Shown in pieces: positions 33,046 through 43,497 of a DNA stretch of 64,000 nt. Position 1 is the first letter of the stretch, and each line of letters begins with the position of its first letter. Under the pieces are notes generated by a model. That model searched no databases. It was not told the origin of the DNA and was given only the letters and a program-made list of their open reading frames with translations. This stretch comes from Roridomyces roridus (lineage: Eukaryota; Basidiomycota; Agaricomycetes; Agaricales; Mycenaceae). Made by a program: the position numbers and the translations under genes. The stretch lies in contig JARKIF010000015.1 of assembly GCA_029378245.1 (NCBI GenBank), positions 1,116,001 to 1,180,000 on the forward strand. Reading direction: 5' to 3'.

Positions 33046-33338
33046 ATCTCGAGGTTCGGCTACATAGGACGGATTCGAAAATCGACGTGCAACCCCAGTT
33101 TCGTTGAACTCGCTCTGTAACTGTTTGTGTATATTCATCAAGGTGCAGGCCGCAATTTCTTTTTATACTCTAAAGCGGTGAATGTTACGCTTTTTGACTT
33201 ACCTGGGCGTCCGATGGTTTCCAAGTCTTTGTGATAGATCCTAACCTTCACACCGCCCCTGCACTGTCAGTGTCACTGATTTTCATTTTTACATAAGCGC
33301 CCGTAGCTCTCTCCTCCCACCACCACAATCACCAGCGG

Positions 33339-34487
33339 ATGTCTCTCCCCGCAGAGATCCTCAATCTCATCTTCGACGACTGCATCACCGACAAGGCCTT
33401 GGTAGCCACCTGGGGCCTCGTCAGCCGCCAACATCTCATTTCGAGCCGTTTCCACGTCTTCGCCACCGTTGCCCTCGACGACGCTAACAGCCATCAATTC
33501 GCCGACTTATTGGACGCGCCGTCGTGCGATATAGCGTCGTTGATACAGGAATTGACTCTCAGCAGCCGCGGGCCCGGGTCCGGATCCTCTTGGTTCTCCG
33601 ACGTCCTCCCCCGGCTTCCGCCACTCCCCAATGTCACGACGCTGCGGTTGGGCACTTCGAAATGGGTGCTCACAGAGCGTATGCGACATCTCCTACATCG
33701 AAAACTGCGCTCAGTTACCCACCTCGAAATCTGCAACTTTCCATTCGCCCACCGAGCCCCGGCCATTTCGTTCGCCTGCGGTTTTGTGCAGCTGGAGGAG
33801 TTGACGTTCTTCCCGAGGATACACAACCCCGAGATGGAGCCTCCGCCAAAGTTGGTGGATATCCCGCCGACTCTCAAGAGCCTGGTTCTGAGATGTTCGG
33901 CTGGGGATGAAAAGAGTCCGAATTGGTTCCTTTCGTACCTCGGTCGGGATTCGGCGCCAGAGTTGACTACGCTTCGCGTGCACGAAGCGGGGCAGCCTGA
34001 TTTTACACTTTTGGCCCGTGCGCTAGGCCGTCTGGGTCCGTCGCTGTGTGACTTTTCGCTCGACTTTTCGGACGCTATTGTCGAAGGTGAGCCCCTGAGT
34101 GTCGCCGAAATGAGTGACTGACGACACGCAGAGGCATTTTTGCGAAATTACACCCTCGAGAAGAGTATAGCTCTGCGGTCGATCGAGCTTACACTCGGGA
34201 GCAGCGCGATGGTGGACCTCGCCGTCACGTTCCTCTCCACGCTGGCATCGCCCGTGATGGAGGTGCTGGTGCTCGACATTTGGGTCAACCCCTCGAAATT
34301 CGCGCGGCATCAGTGGGAGGCGTTGGACACCCTCATTGCGAACCGTAATGCGGCGATGAAGCGCGTTGAGTTGCGGGTGGGTGCGTTGTTCACTTGGGCG
34401 CCGATGGCGGCTAATATCCGTGCGCGGATGCCGGCGTGCGTTGCCTGGGGATTATTGTACATTTTTGTGGACGGAGAGGAATGCTGA
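33339..34487 (+). CDS. F-box protein
   Basis: Two exons, 33339-34086 and 34132-34487, split by a 45-bp GT/AG intron (phase 1). The N-terminus MSLPAEILNLIFDDCITDK is an F-box start (LPxEIxxxIF), the part that binds Skp1 in SCF ubiquitin ligases. The rest is Leu-rich with repeated L-x-x-L patterns but no canonical LRR consensus; it would select the substrate. About 367 residues, common size for the large and variable F-box sets of Agaricomycetes. It is not closely similar to the - strand paralogs at 36-57 kb. Confidence 0.8.
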
Positions 34488-34587
34488 ACAATATTTTTAC
34501 CTCGAAATTAAAAGTGATTATGTAATAAATCGACGGATCACGCCACCTCATTATTTGGTCCAGTATTTTCGCCTCTCACTTATCACG

Positions 34588-35506
34588 ATGGCGGGCGCGT
34601 CGAGGACAGAGCTGCTACAGTGGCTCAACGAGCTACTAGCCCTCAACTACACGAAAGTCGAGCAGTGTGGATCTGGCGGAGCGTACCTCCAGGTCCTCGA
34701 CTCGATCTATGGCGACATCCCCATGGCACGCGTCAAGATGGGCGCAAAGCAAGAGTACGAGTATGTCGCCAACTACAAGATCATGCAGAACGTCTTCAAG
34801 GCCAAGAAGATCGACAAGCCCATCCCAGTCGAGAAGCTCATAAAGTGCAAGATGCAGTGAGTCATCGTGGTCCACTCCACCCCGTCTCCGAGGCTGAGCG
34901 CTGATGGCGTGTGCAGGGATAACCTCGAGTTTCTGCAGTGGCTGAAGCGGTTCTGGGAGGCCAACTATGCCGGGGACGCGTACGATGCGGTGGGAAGGCG
35001 GAAGGGTGGCGTTGGCGATGCACCAGCGACATTGGCCCCAGCGCGTGCCACGACGACGAGTGGCGGTGGTGGAGGGAGCGTTGCTACTGCTCGTCTTGGT
35101 GGCCGTACGCCCGTCAGTGGACATCGTCCGGACGGCAACTCGGCTGCACTGCAAGCGCTGACGGGCCAGGTGCAAGAGCTGTCGGCCAACGTGGAGGGCT
35201 TGGAGAAGGAGCGTGATTTCTATTTCGAAAAGGTGCGTCTGCTGAGTTGGGATGAAAGAGCGCTGGCTGACGACGACAGCTCCGCGATATCGAAATCCTC
35301 GTGCAACAGCAGCTGGAGGTACTCGAGGGCGAGGGGAAGGACGACCACACGTTGCGCGAGATCCAAAAGATCTTGTACAGCACCGAGGTGCGTCTGCTAT
35401 ATCCCGCTTACTCCGAAACAGCTTCTCACTCCCGCTATAGGAAGGCTTCGAGGTCCCCGAGGGCGAGGGTCAAGACGGCCTGGTGGACGAGGAGGAGACG
35501 TTCTGA
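34588..35506 (+). CDS. BIM1: EB1-family microtubule plus-end protein
   Basis: Four exons: 34588-34856, 34917-35232, 35280-35387, 35441-35506; introns 47-60 bp. The N-terminal calponin-homology domain is clear: RTELLQWLNELLALNYTKVEQ, GAYLQVLDSIYGDIP, then KVKMGAKQEYEYVANYKIMQ-like sequence and KCKMQDNLEFLQWLKRFW. A Gly/Ser/Arg linker follows, then a coiled coil (LEKERDFYFEKLRDIEILVQ) and the EBH segment, ending in the acidic tail VDEEETF, a terminus that in EB1 proteins ends EEY/F and binds CAP-Gly partners. The protein tracks growing microtubule ends. Length of about 252 residues fits fungal EB1 (Mal3/Bim1). The symbol is by homology. Confidence 0.93.
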
Positions 35507-36057
35507 TGATAGACCCTCTTGTGTTCTTACTGCCTCACCCTCATATATACACCACTTTTCTTTCGCTCAATGTGACCGTGACGCAGGGTGCCACTCAATT
35601 TTCGTCAACGTTATTTCCGAGCCCCATTGCCGAGTCATCCACCCGACGTACCACACTTTCCCTTTGTCAATCTTGCACTGATCCGTCCCACATGTCGTCC
35701 CTGTTCTTTGTCTGGACCTTCTCGCGCAGCTCACCTTCCCTTTGTTTTAGATCAGTCGCGTCGTGTTCTTGAGCTTGACGTCGCGTGCTTCAAGGTTGGC
35801 GTCCAATGGCAGGCGTGTTACTACTGTCACAATACGGAATATCCGACTCCCTGAGCTGCTCAATCTTCGGAAGACGTGGCCGTCAAACGATGAAATGATT
35901 GTCACCCTCCAGAACACTAACTATGTTATACGTGCTTGCGTTCAGACGCGTGGATGGAAAAGTGAATCATTGCGGTACGTTACATAAATTCTTTTGACTT
36001 GGGACCCATAAGAACTGTCGAATTTCAGCCCAGTCCCCTCACACCTATTCAACACGA
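35507..36057. other. Intergenic between EB1 and the F-box-like pseudogene
   Basis: Shared 3' flank of two convergent genes. I see no ORF with support and no repeat. Confidence 0.5.
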
Positions 36058-37534
36058 TCAATTGGAGAATCTCCACGGACGCAAGTGGTGGATACCACGA
36101 GCACGATGTTCAATCTACGCAGTACCGTGAGCCAATTTGAATCGAATGTATGTAGAAATGGACCAGACCTGTCCGCGATGCACAGTCCTATCCTCCTTGA
36201 ACATATCACCGTCGCAAACAAACACCCCGGCTTTTATCAAGTCTTCCACGGCCGCTTGCTCAACCTCCGTCACATTACGGGTCTCCCCATTGAGTCCCAA
36301 CTCGGTAATGGTCGAATGCTCCTGACTTGTCAGACGCATCTGAAGCATTGGAACCACAGTGCGAAAGTCTTGCGCATGAACCACAAGGAGTCGGAGATTA
36401 GGGAGCAGTGATCCCGCTGAGATCCGCGACGCGGCGGTGATTCCTAGATAGAAGCGGGGGAGAAGGACTTCCTCGGCGTTGTTGGCCGCAGTGAGCCACG
36501 GTAGGGATGCTTGATTGGCTGGGGAGGAACGGCCGATTGGGGTCATGGCCATCGAAAACCGCCGCAAAAGTGGAAAAGGATTCGGCAGTATGGTGGCTGG
36601 TGAAAAGCGCTCGCACTCGAGCGCAAGTTCCTCCAAGAGGGGTAGAGTAAATCCCCGGAGGAATCTCCCGATATTGTCCACCGTTCGTGAATACAGAGTC
36701 AGGTTACGCACCGCGGGGAAGGTGATGTCCCGGGTTCGGAGCTCGCTGAGCCTGAACTCAGGTAACCGGAGCTCTGCGTGCGTACGTGCGCGATCAATGG
36801 CAGGGATAGATTCAAGATGAGCCATCAAAAGCACAGGCTGTCGAAGGGTCAAATCGGTGAGCTGTCCCCACGGGATCTCGACGGCGTTCAGCATCGCTGG
36901 ATCATAGAAGTCGATTAGGGTCACACGACGAAGACGAGAGGACTCCAGAAACACAGTGGAGTGCACTGGAGGAGACAGGGAAGGTCTGGAATTGGCCAGA
37001 CAGAGTTCCGCCAAGCGGCGCATGGATCCGTCAGGTAACGCGAGGAGGGCTTGAACACAGGGAGAAAGGAGCGCGGAAGCCGTGAGGGATCGAAGTCGGT
37101 AAGCGCAACCAAGGAGCACCGTCTGGAGATCATTCATTCCGGAATATTTCAACTCGACGGAGACGTCCAGTGTCAACGGATGCTCCCCGCTCAAGGCAAG
37201 CCAGGACCGAAAAAGTGACGTCAAGTTGGGGCTCGTCCTTGGGAACCCTTGAATCTGCACGTCGTTCCAGACTCCAGAGTTCATGCGTCTCCAGGACGAT
37301 GGAGCGCCATTTGGAGCAGACCTTACGCAGGGTAAAGCGTATGTCCGAGCGGCTGTCCATGACCCGATTCAAGTTGGCCCTGAGACTCCCGTCAACAGAT
37401 TGTGAGATGATCTGGCGAAGGATTTCTGGGGGTAGCTTTGTGTGAGGTGCGAAGGCCGCGCGGTAGGCACGCATCCGATGATATATAGCCTCCAGGGGTG
37501 TCTCCACGCTAATGAGTGGCTTAACGGTTTCCAT
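36058..37534 (-). pseudogene. F-box/LRR-like family member 1 (frameshifted)
   Basis: Main exon 36169-37534, a 54-bp intron and a short last exon 36058-36114 (starts IEHRARG, as in the other members). The N-terminal half has the F-box-like segment KLPPEILRQIISQSVDGS and FTLRKVCSKWRSIVLETHELW. At about 37270 a 7-bp tandem repeat (tctggag/tctggaa) shifts the frame; deleting one unit gives the family reading ELWNDVQIQ. The rest (PLTLDVSVELKY, VRNLTLYSRTVDNI, LLVVHAQDFRTVVPML) follows the paralogs. A substrate-receptor role in SCF complexes is inferred for intact members. The last exon lacks the acidic tail of the others. Confidence 0.75.
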
Positions 37535-37621
37535 TTTCTACCAGTCTGTGAGTGAAATCGCCGGCCTGAATCTTTGCACAATGCACACACTTTTCAAGGA
37601 ACTCCTGGCTGGAGATCGAAT

Positions 37622-38281
37622 TAGGGCTGGGCACCGTAACCGTACCCTACGGAATACGGCTCCGTAATACGGAGACGGTGCCGTGCCGTGGCCTCTGGTA
37701 GTGTGGTTTACACGGCCCGTACTCAACACGGCCGTGTGCCGTATTTCCCGTATGAATACGGCCGGTACGGCCGTAATACGGGAATCCTCGGCAATCTGTC
37801 CTGAACACTGTCAGCGCGGTAGATTTGTGTCGGAATTCTCTCACCAAGTCATGTCAACAGGGTTTGCAAGTGCAGAGATGGCTTCCCCTTAGGTGGGCGG
37901 GCTTGCGGGAGCTGCGGCGGGCATCGTTGATGTTACGGCAGCCGCCATCAATGCATCAAGGGACCATCGACTTCAAAGTTGACGGTGGCAGATGTTCCCA
38001 GCCCATGTTTTGTGCTAGGAAGGGTAGCTATGAATGGAAGGAGTGAGTTGGACTGTAGGAATTGATGAATGTAGCGTTCAATAACAAGTTTTCCGCAGGA
38101 AATCAGAGAAAACATTGACCATCAGTTTACGGCCGTGTTACGGAAATACGGCCGGATACGGCACCGTACCGTACCGTCAGCAATATCTGCTGCCAATTTA
38201 CGGGCCGTGATGTTACAGCCGTGTGCGAAAACGGCCGTAATTTCTACGGCCGTGTCCGTTACGGTACGGTGCCCAGCCCTA
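37622..38281. mobile_element. hAT-type MITE (660 bp) with CGTA-rich palindromic interior
   Basis: Ends TAGGGCTGGGCACCGTA and its complement, flanked by the 8-bp duplicate gatcgaat (37614-37621, 38282-38289). Near both ends the sequence is made of short palindromic units such as TACGGCCGTA and GGTACGGTACC-like blocks. No coding frame. It sits between two F-box/LRR-like pseudogenes. Confidence 0.9.
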
Positions 38282-38759
38282 GATCGAATAAATCCACGGT
38301 GAGCGATGGAGTTGGATTGAAGATAAGAAGCTCTACCGTGCGCTAGAAGCAACTGACGGAAAGAGGACAGAGATGAATGACAGTGGACAACAATTGCCGA
38401 GTGTTCGGCTTTCACGGCATTGCAGCATTCAGGCAATGGCCGCGTATGTATGGTGCGGATCAACTCTGCATCGATACCGGCATCAGCCGGTAGGACTGCG
38501 ACGGCCAGATTGATCCGCCTGATCCGACCGACAACTTACTTGTTCCTGCAGGGCCTGGAAAAGTAATTTGAACGTCCGCATCACCCCGCCAGTGGCATGC
38601 CGAGCCGCCGGTGTCCCGCCGACGGAGTCGCGTCCAAGTACAACATCGAGGCCGTGGGTAAGTATAGACAGGCCATATATTTAAATATATAATCAACACA
38701 CCCTGATTTTCTTGGATACTCTTCCGTTCATCTTCAGTAATAGGTATTTTGGACACCGC

Positions 38760-40938
38760 TTAATCCGAGTCCGAGTCCCCATCGCGCTCAAAGTCTGCTA
38801 CGTCAAAATCGACCCAGTTGAATGGGGATTTGGTTTCCTCAACAAAGCGGAAGAGACCCAAGCCCTTGTCTGACCATTTACCAGCACGGTCTTCGATCTG
38901 CAAAGGAAAGTCAACAGTCATTCGAATTGAGGACATGAAAAGGGTTCCGAACCTGTCCGCGGTATACGCCACGCCAGAGCTCTCCAGTCTTGTATTGGTC
39001 TTCGTCGCAAATGAACACCCCAGCTTTCAATAATCTCCCCACCGTCTCTCGGTTCAGCTTCGTGATCCCGCGAACTCGTCCGGTGAATCCCACCTCAGGG
39101 ATGGTTGGATGTTGTTGGCTCTTCCGACGCGCCTTCAGCATCGGGAGGACAGCGTGGAAATCCTGTGAATGGATGAAGAGGAGTCGCAGATTTGGGAACA
39201 GCAAGCCTGTTGAGATGAGTGGCGTGGCGGTGCCCAAGACGCAGTGAGGAAGTATAATCTCCTCTGCGTTACCACACGCAATGAGCCAAGGTAGGGCTGC
39301 TGAATATATGGTACCACCGACGAATCCGCGATTTGCAATCGACAGGCGCCGCCAAGGGGGCACCAGGATCGAAATTTCGTACCGGGGGAGGGGGGGGGGG
39401 TCCCGAGCGGGCTCGAAAAAAACTTCTACCTGTATATTAGTAAAGGTGTTTTGGAGCATGTAAACACCATTTTACCAGTTCAGATTGTGCTATAACCACT
39501 CAGGGTAGCCTCCCAACCACCAGAACTTTGAATTGATCGAAATTTCCAAATTGGGACTGATATATTACATAATACAGCCTGTCCTGACAAGACATTCCCA
39601 CAGAAAACAACTGGATCATTGCTCAGGCAGACATGAGATGGGTCTGATTGACACTGGGGCCCTTCAACAAGCTTGTAATCAATATTTTTTGTATGGTTGG
39701 GAGGCGCAGATCGCCGGTAAATCACATGACCGTGGGAATGATCTGCCTTATATAGGAGGGGAGGGGGGGGGGGGGGTTCAGCCAGGGTCGAAAAAAACTT
39801 TTCGACCCTATATCCGAAATTCCGATCCCGATGCCCCCTTGGGCGCCGCACGGATGGGAATGGATTCGGTGATATGGACAAGTGCCTGTGAGAAAGGTCA
39901 TCGCACCGGACCGCAAGTTCCTCCAGACGGGGTGGGGAGATTGCCTGACAAAATTCGGCTGCGATGTCCAGCAATGGAGTGTACAGTGTCAAGTTACGCA
40001 GCACCGGCAGGGTGATGTTCCAAGACCTCGGCGCATTATCGTGTGGTAACCAGACCCTTGCACGCGTGAGGGCAGGAGAGAGGGAAAGGATGGATTCAAG
40101 TCGAGTCCTTGAGACGCGGCTTTGCTCGAGGTTCAACTCGGCACGGGATCGCGACGGTCTTTAGCTTCGCATCGGAGAAGCTAACTAGGGTCACAGAACG
40201 AAGATGACCAGAACCGAGAAAGACGGTCGAGTGCTCGGGCTCACGGTAAGCAGGGGGATCGCCGCGGACGTATGTGGAATACGTGAGAGTCAGTTTTTCC
40301 AAGCAACCCATCGATCCTACGGGCAAACGGAAGAGATCCTGGACACACGCATTAGCGAGTGGGCCAACCGTAAGGGATCGAAGTCGGCGCGCACAACCAA
40401 GGAGTGTCGGTGCGAGATCAGAACGGTCATACGCCATGGAAAGGTCCAGTGTCAGCGGATGCTCTCCAGCGAGGGAAATCCAGGTCAGGAAGAGTTTCAC
40501 TGAAATATGGACCTCCCGCGTGTCTATGGCGAAATTCATCTGCAAGTCGCTTCAAAGCTTAGGAGTCCCCATGACAATGGCACACCATTTGGAGCAGACC
40601 CGGCGCAGGGTAAAACGCACGTCGGAGCGGGTGCGTACGACGTAATTCAAACTAGCTTTGACACTCCCGTCGCCGGACTGGGAAGCTGCGCATGCAATGA
40701 AAATCTCGCCGAGAGGTTCGGGGGGTAGGTTTTTGTGGGGTGCAAATGCCTGGCGATAGGTGGAGACCTTGTGCAAGAGCGACAATCGACTTGCTTCCAG
40801 AGCCTGGATGTCGCGCTCGATGCGGCCAAGCTCGTTTTCGGCCACTGCGATCCATGGGCGAGCGACCAGAGCTTCAGGCAAGGGAGCGAGCTCGTTGCCC
40901 CAAGACAAGACTGTGGCGAGGGGGATAGGTGGTTCCAT
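38760..40938 (-). pseudogene. F-box/LRR-like family member 2 (multiply broken)
   Basis: Reads on the - strand from MEPPIPLATVLSWGNELAP. A coiled-coil-like stretch (AENELGRIERDIQALEASRL) precedes the F-box-like PPEPLGEIFIACAA. Three lesions are visible: a TGA at about 40549-40551 where paralogs have Trp (ELW), a small frameshifting deletion near 40140 after KTVAIP, and a 489-bp MITE at 39353-39841. Taking the MITE out with one 8-bp copy restores PFPSVRRLSIANRGF. A 55-bp intron (38898-38952) precedes the last exon 38760-38897, which begins IEDRAGKW and ends in an acidic DSDSD tail. Confidence 0.78.
39353..39841. mobile_element. hAT-type MITE (489 bp) with poly-G tracts
   Basis: Inverted ends CAAGGGGGCA[CT]C[AG]GGATCG and continuing AATTTCG, with an 8-bp duplicate ggcgccgc at 39345-39352 and 39842-39849. 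The subterminal regions each hold a run of 11-14 G. It was inserted into the coding sequence of member 2 and can be removed to leave an in-frame gene. Confidence 0.88.
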
Positions 40939-41329
40939 CGTCTAGGGGTATGTGAGTCGCATCGCCGGGCAGATGTTTCAGGACACATACAGACTTGTGG
41001 TTGGGGATAGAACCCGTGTTTACGTATGCAGTCGGAAGGCGGAGAGTAGGAAGCTTTAGAATGAGCTGGCAGCGGTCGAAAGAAGGGGGATGGGCACAGG
41101 AAGTGAGACAGACGTTGTGGTCCAAGTCAAGAGTTAAGTCGTGATCTGACGTACTTAAGCTGTGATCGCACAGATTTAAGCACTTCGGCAGCTCGGCTTC
41201 GGCGCAACTTCAGTCTTCCGCGGCTGTTCGGAAACGGCAAATAGTTACACCGTTCAACAAGTCGTATTGCAATGACTAGTTAATCAGGCCGAGTGGTTCA
41301 CTGTGATGCCCAGGCCCCACGGGTAAATA

Positions 41330-42480
41330 TGATTCAGCAAAACCTGGGCTTGAGGCCATTGCTCCGCATGGCAGGTACGATTCTGTTTTTGCTCCTTCAT
41401 AAGTTTGCATCCAATTAATTATTTGACGGACTTGATGTGGATGTTGGACTTGGGCGTTGAACTGAAAACCATCATTTTCCAATCATTTTCCCTGGGCCAG
41501 GACCCTGGCTCGCCGATGCCGAAAAAGCGGGAAAAGAGGAGCCCAGGAAGTTTTGGGGGTGAATGTAAGTAAGGTCTTCGCGGGATCAAAACAGTTGTTC
41601 TGCATGTGCACACCCGGTGGGATCATCCGGCACCTTGACGGCTCCGAAGCGGATGATCGCCGGTAGTGTGCGGCGAGAGCGATCATCGTGAGATCTTGAT
41701 CTAAAACACCCGCAACATCCTCGGCACGCGGGGCTTGTGGTCTAATCTCTTTCCGAGTTGTCTCCGAGACACAGAGTAGCTACTAGCAAGTGAAAGGTGA
41801 ATTCAAGGTGAGTTGAGCAGCGCCGCATGACGGCTGAGTCAGAGGGCAGCACTCGTTATGTACCAACTCGCGACACGGCTGATCCACCGTGTGCCCCGGC
41901 GGCAACCAGATAAACATGCGGGACGGACATCGGAACATGCCCCGACTTCCAAATGGATATCGGGGATCGTTTGATGCCCAAAGGCCCAGGTTAAAAAGAA
42001 CGATCTGGCTTTTGAGGCCATTGCTGTGCATGGCAGGTACGATTCCGGTTTTTTTTTTCTTCCGTGCATTGGGACTCGGGTTGATTATTGACGTTGGACT
42101 TGCGGGTTCGTCGTTGTGCCGCCTTTAATTTGTCCGCGGCTGGCCGATGCCGAGAAAGGCCCGAAAGTTCAAAGAGGCGCGGGGCCAGTGGAGATGAGTC
42201 TTAAGCGGATCAAGTGACAATGATGCCTGCAGTCTGCGCATCTGCATTCCGGTGGGATCATCAGCCGGCACCTGCACGGCTCTGAAGCGGCGCTGCGAAT
42301 AACGCTGCATGCGCAGCCAGTGGGAATTTGGTGAGTGCAGCCGTCACGGGAGTCGGCCGCCACTGATCCACCGTGTGCCCCGGCGGCAACCAGATAAATG
42401 GGCCGGATTTCCAAATGGATATCGGGGATCGTTTGATGCCCCATCAATATCCAGGACCCGGTTAAAAAGAACGATTCTTA
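41330..42480. repeat. Diverged tandem repeat array
   Basis: Shared blocks recur: GGCTTGAGGCCATTGCT... with GCATGGCAGGTACGATTC at about 41348 and 42016; CCGATGCCGA with GGTGGGATCATC at about 41510-41630 and 42145-42260; GATCCACCGTGTGCCCCGGC followed by AACCAGATAAA at 41881 and 42365, with TATCGGGGATCGTTTGATGC in both. This indicates two to three copies of a unit of roughly 0.5-0.65 kb. No coding support. Confidence 0.6.
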
Positions 42481-42527
42481 AAACAAGTTAAGAATCGTAA
42501 TTCCTAAGCAAGTTAGGAATCGTAACA

Positions 42528-43497
42528 TCAAATCTTTCTGATAGTGGGATCAGCTCCAAAGAAGCTCGGTGTGTCGTAGTCCTTCATCATCTCATGAATC
42601 TCTGCAAAATCTGGATGGTCCACAACCTCCTTGTGTGTATTCGAGTTCTAGAAACAACGGTCGATTGCTAGGGCATGGGATTCTGGCGAATTACATACCT
42701 CGTATTCGGCGTCGAAGATGAAGGTATGTCTCGCAGTGTTGGTACGGTTGGAAATGGTGCCATCCTGGCTGAACTGCCCGGTATAAGTTCTTATTACCGG
42801 AATTGAAGACGGAGATGAACGAACCAGCGTCAGTCTGAGAACACCCTTTTGAACACACGGAAGCTCTTGCGCGCGGCGGATGATATTCTCCGCTTTTTCA
42901 GCAAAGGCCGCCGGAGACCCGCCTTCGGGGACTGGGAGAATCGCGATACCGTGTACTCTGTTCTCGGGAATCCCCGGCTTGTTGATGAGCACCTTGCGTT
43001 CGGCGGCGAAGAGCGAGGCCGCTCTGTCGTTGAGCTCGGGGCTCTCGGCCCACGCCTTGGTTGCTGGGTATTCCCTGACCTAGAGTGTTCAGGTGGGAAG
43101 TACGAGACAAAGATTTGTTGGAATGCACTGCGATTAGTTGTGCGCGGGTCTTTCCTGTTCGTCAGGCGGGAATTAATTCTTCAAGACTACCGTAGTACAC
43201 ACCTCGTAGTCTGCCGTGATGACGGCCGTAACATGTGGAGGACGCACACCAGCCGCTTTATTGGTGTGGTCAAGTCGACTGTTCGAAACGATCTAGACAC
43301 AATGAAGGGTTAAATCAAGGACCCCGACGTTATATTGCTCACCAAGCCGCATCCCAGCTAGTATTCTCCTTCATGACCGGCATCTCCAGTGACTTGGAAA
43401 GCATGGATTCCAACCCAGCTTTGAACTCGTCCCTTGAAACTTGGAGAGGGGCATGGTGGATTCCCACTAGGCAGATGTTCGAATTGAGGTGCGCCAT
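42528..43497 (-). CDS. EthD-like domain protein
   Basis: Four exons on the - strand: 43343-43497, 43203-43278, 42699-43079 and 42528-42647 (introns about 64, 123 and 51 bp; the first acceptor is the least certain). The start MAHLNSNICLVGIHHAPLQV and the segment SRDEFKAGLESMLSKSLEMP match the first half of an EthD ferredoxin-like fold; CRLDHTNKAAGVRPPHVTAV and then VPEGGSPAAFAEKAENII, LPCVQKGVLRLTL form the second. Such dimeric alpha-beta barrel proteins are frequent near fungal polyketide genes, some acting as cyclase-like or decarboxylase-like helpers, but the exact role is unknown. The gene is divergent from the PKS remnant 140 bp away. Confidence 0.6.
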
